The notes under the pieces are model-generated. The model searched no databases. It was not told the origin of the DNA and saw nothing but the letters and a program-made list of their open reading frames with translations. A DNA stretch of 14,388 bases, taken from assembly GCA_021845705.1 (NCBI GenBank), contig JAJZVJ010000017.1, forward strand, positions 1 through 14,388. The letters are read 5' to 3'. Shown piece by piece: positions 12,737 to 14,388 of this stretch. Position numbers and translations under genes: made by a program. This DNA is from a bacterium (GTDB lineage: Bacteria; Elusimicrobiota; Elusimicrobia; Elusimicrobiales; UBA9959). Within the stretch, counting starts at the first letter, position 1; every line of letters begins with the position of its first letter.

Positions 12737-14281
12737 ATGACGAAAAGAGCCTTCTACCTGGTCGCCCTGCTGTCTTTCCTTTATTCCGCCCAGAACGCCG
12801 GGCTGTCGGCGCAGGACGCCGCCGGCACTCAATGGCGCGCGACCGACGCCCCGTATTGGGACTACCTGGAACAAAGACAGGAAGTCGACGAGGCCTCCTG
12901 GGATGCCTTGCCCGCCGACGAACAAAAAACCATGCTCGCCGAAGCGAAGCGGGCCTGCAAGGAAGCCGGAAACTCCGTCAAGCTGCTTTCCGCCAGCCCG
13001 CTTGACGGCGACCGCCTGCTGGAAATAGACCAGGAAGCGGAGGCGGACGCCAAAGCCTGCTTTAAACAGGAGGGGAAACTCCTGTCCGAAAAGATCAGGA
13101 TCCTTAAAGGGATCAACGCGCGCCGCGAGAACGGCGCTTTGACCGAAAACGACATTAACTGGCTTGAAGAGAACAACGTGTCGCGGTTGGAGCAGTATAA
13201 GGAAGCCTACAAGTTCCAGGCGCTCAAACCCAAGATCGCGGAAAATTCCGCCAAGCAGCAGCAGCAATTCGATAAATTCAACACCGAGGGGGCCGGCAGC
13301 CGGCTTTCCAATGTAGCCGACAGTTCGAAGCGGGGCGATTCCGCCGCGCTCGGCAAATTTTTCGACGGCGGGGCCGCCAAGGACCGGACCGGGAACCTTT
13401 CCGGCGGCGCCCTTTCGCTGCGCTCAGGGGCCATGAAAACGGCCGGGAAATCTCCGGAAGAGCAAAAACAGGAGTTAATGCAGAAAGGCCAGCCGCCGCC
13501 CGCGCTTGACGGGAAACCACCCGTTAATCCCAACTTGAACAAGGCCGCCGCCAAAGCCGGGGTCACCTACGAGAAGATAGAAGGCAACCTGTACAGTTCC
13601 AAGAAGTCCGGCGATATCTACACCATGGCCATCAACCAGGGACAGCTCGGAGACTGCTATTTCCTGTCGTCGGCGGCTTCCGTAGCTAAAAAGGACCCTG
13701 ACTATATCAAGAACAGCATCCACGAGAACAAGGACGGGACCTATTCCGTGGATTTCTACCGCGAGAAACCGTGGTGGAAATTCTGGGGCCCGGACTACAC
13801 CAAAGAAACGGTCACCGTGGATAACCAGTTCCCGGTAAAGAACGGCAACCCCGAGTACAATAATTCCAAAGGCTATTCCGATACCGGGAAGAAAGACAAC
13901 ATGTGGGGCATGGTCTATGAAAAAGCGTACGCCAAGTTCCAGGGTTCCTATGGCGCTATCGCCGAGGGCGGCTGGCCGAGCGCCGCGATGGCGGAAATAA
14001 CCGGCAAGCCCAGCACCACGAGCGCCGCAAGTTCCACCACCCTGGACAAGATCGCGGAATGGGAGAAAAAGGGATACGCCGTAACGGCGGGCAGCCTGAC
14101 AAAACCTTCGAATTTGGGCGTCGTCGGCGGCCATGCCTACTATATTCAGTCCGTGGACCCGGCAACCAAGACCGTGACCCTGGGAAATCCCTGGGGATTT
14201 AAGAACGTCACGCTTACCGAAGCCGAATTCCAGGCGAATTACGCCGAGGTTTACGTAAATCCAATACAGCAGGAGAAATAA
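12737..14281 (+). CDS. Secreted calpain-like (C2 family) cysteine protease
   Basis: A 514-residue protein with a signal peptide (MTKRAFYLVALLSFLYSAQNAGLSA, cleavage near residue 25) and a C-terminal calpain-type protease domain. The catalytic triad is visible in order: Cys307 in QGQLGDCYFLSS, with the oxyanion-type Gln301, His466 in GGHAYYI, and Asn484 in LGNPWG. The core between them is calpain-like (VDNQFPVKNG, MWGMVYEKAYAKFQGSYGAIAEGG). The region between the signal peptide and the protease (about 30-290) is charged, probably helical and Gln/Lys-rich, with a Pro-rich run (GQPPPALDGKPPVNPN, about 251-266) just before the domain. It has no family I recognise and could act as a propeptide or adaptor. 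AGAGG sits seven bases before the ATG. A putative lipoprotein gene begins five bases after the stop. No calcium-binding EF-hand or calpastatin-like inhibitor is seen. The target is unknown. The protease assignment is firm. Confidence 0.93.
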   Translation: MTKRAFYLVALLSFLYSAQNAGLSAQDAAGTQWRATDAPYWDYLEQRQEVDEASWDALPADEQKTMLAEAKRACKEAGNSVKLLSASPLDGDRLLEIDQEAEADAKACFKQEGKLLSEKIRILKGINARRENGALTENDINWLEENNVSRLEQYKEAYKFQALKPKIAENSAKQQQQFDKFNTEGAGSRLSNVADSSKRGDSAALGKFFDGGAAKDRTGNLSGGALSLRSGAMKTAGKSPEEQKQELMQKGQPPPALDGKPPVNPNLNKAAAKAGVTYEKIEGNLYSSKKSGDIYTMAINQGQLGDCYFLSSAASVAKKDPDYIKNSIHENKDGTYSVDFYREKPWWKFWGPDYTKETVTVDNQFPVKNGNPEYNNSKGYSDTGKKDNMWGMVYEKAYAKFQGSYGAIAEGGWPSAAMAEITGKPSTTSAASSTTLDKIAEWEKKGYAVTAGSLTKPSNLGVVGGHAYYIQSVDPATKTVTLGNPWGFKNVTLTEAEFQANYAEVYVNPIQQEK

Positions 14282-14286
14282 TTTTC

Positions 14287-14388
14287 ATGAAAGACATATT
14301 TTTATCAGCGTTGATATTGGTCGGGCTGGGCGGCTGTGTGCCGGTAGAAAAAGTACCCGGCTCCGGAGGTGAGCTTATCCAGATAAAA
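14287..14388 (+). CDS. Putative lipoprotein, 5' part only
   Basis: An ATG at 14287, five bases after the protease stop, opens a frame that runs off the window after 34 residues. The N-terminus (MKDIFLSALILVGLGGCVPVEK) is a lipoprotein signal peptide with a lipobox Leu14-Gly15-Gly16-Cys17. AGGAGA lies about ten bases upstream, inside the end of the protease gene. Close packing implies translation from the same transcript as the protease, so the two products probably work together in the envelope; a link as inhibitor, anchor or substrate is inference. The mature domain is not visible. Confidence 0.75.
   Translation, partial: MKDIFLSALILVGLGGCVPVEKVPGSGGELIQIK

Noticed and set aside
1..14388. 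CRISPR array, prophage, transposon or restriction/toxin-antitoxin system
   Set aside because: No regular repeat array, no phage or transposase genes and no recognisable defence module were found on either strand.

Overview
This is a GC-rich bacterial window with dense coding on both strands. Many products carry signal peptides, one carries a lipobox, and two carry FecR-like or phospholipase D folds typical of the cell envelope. That points to a diderm (Gram-negative type) bacterium. The mix of an RGG-tailed RRM protein, a lone IVP-type four-helix-bundle protein, DUF2339, a DUF6132-like mini-protein and a secreted calpain would fit Elusimicrobiota or a similar little-cultured phylum. That placement is a guess from gene style; no rRNA or phylogenetic marker is present. 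There are no phage genes, transposases, CRISPR arrays, tRNAs or rRNAs. It reads as ordinary chromosome with several uncharacterised envelope genes.

Layout: 2-316 holds the 3' end of an RRM RNA-binding protein and its terminator. 379-1387 holds two convergent membrane-protein genes. 1549-4342 (minus) is a likely transcription unit from an exported phospholipase D-like protein into a DUF2339 polytopic membrane protein, driven by an extended -10 promoter at about 4381-4389. 4453-5415 (minus) is a response regulator fused to a degenerate CheC/CheX-like domain. 5597-7823 (minus) holds four small genes: a 75-aa membrane protein, a 55-aa DUF6132-like membrane protein, a 212-aa exported protein of unknown function and a tandem zf-TFIIB membrane protein. 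8045-8935 (minus) is an exported FecR-domain protein. 9136-9840 (plus) is the Nudix NADH pyrophosphatase / NAD-decapping enzyme NudC. 9945-10295 (minus) is a four-helix-bundle protein. 10561-12447 (minus) is an OPT-family transporter. 12737-14388 (plus) is a secreted calpain-like cysteine protease followed at once by a truncated lipoprotein gene.

Most genes appear to be single-gene units, each with its own promoter. Two promoter styles recur: extended -10 boxes (TGN-TANNNT), and -35/-10 pairs with 16-17 bp spacing. Three minus-strand genes end in near-identical GC-rich hairpins, so the genome seems to use a stereotyped terminator. No gap reaches 300 bases.

The best candidates for something unusual are the secreted calpain plus lipoprotein pair, the response regulator with a catalytically incomplete CheC-like domain, and gene starts that look leaderless, notably nudC. 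I do not see an unmistakable new multi-gene system.
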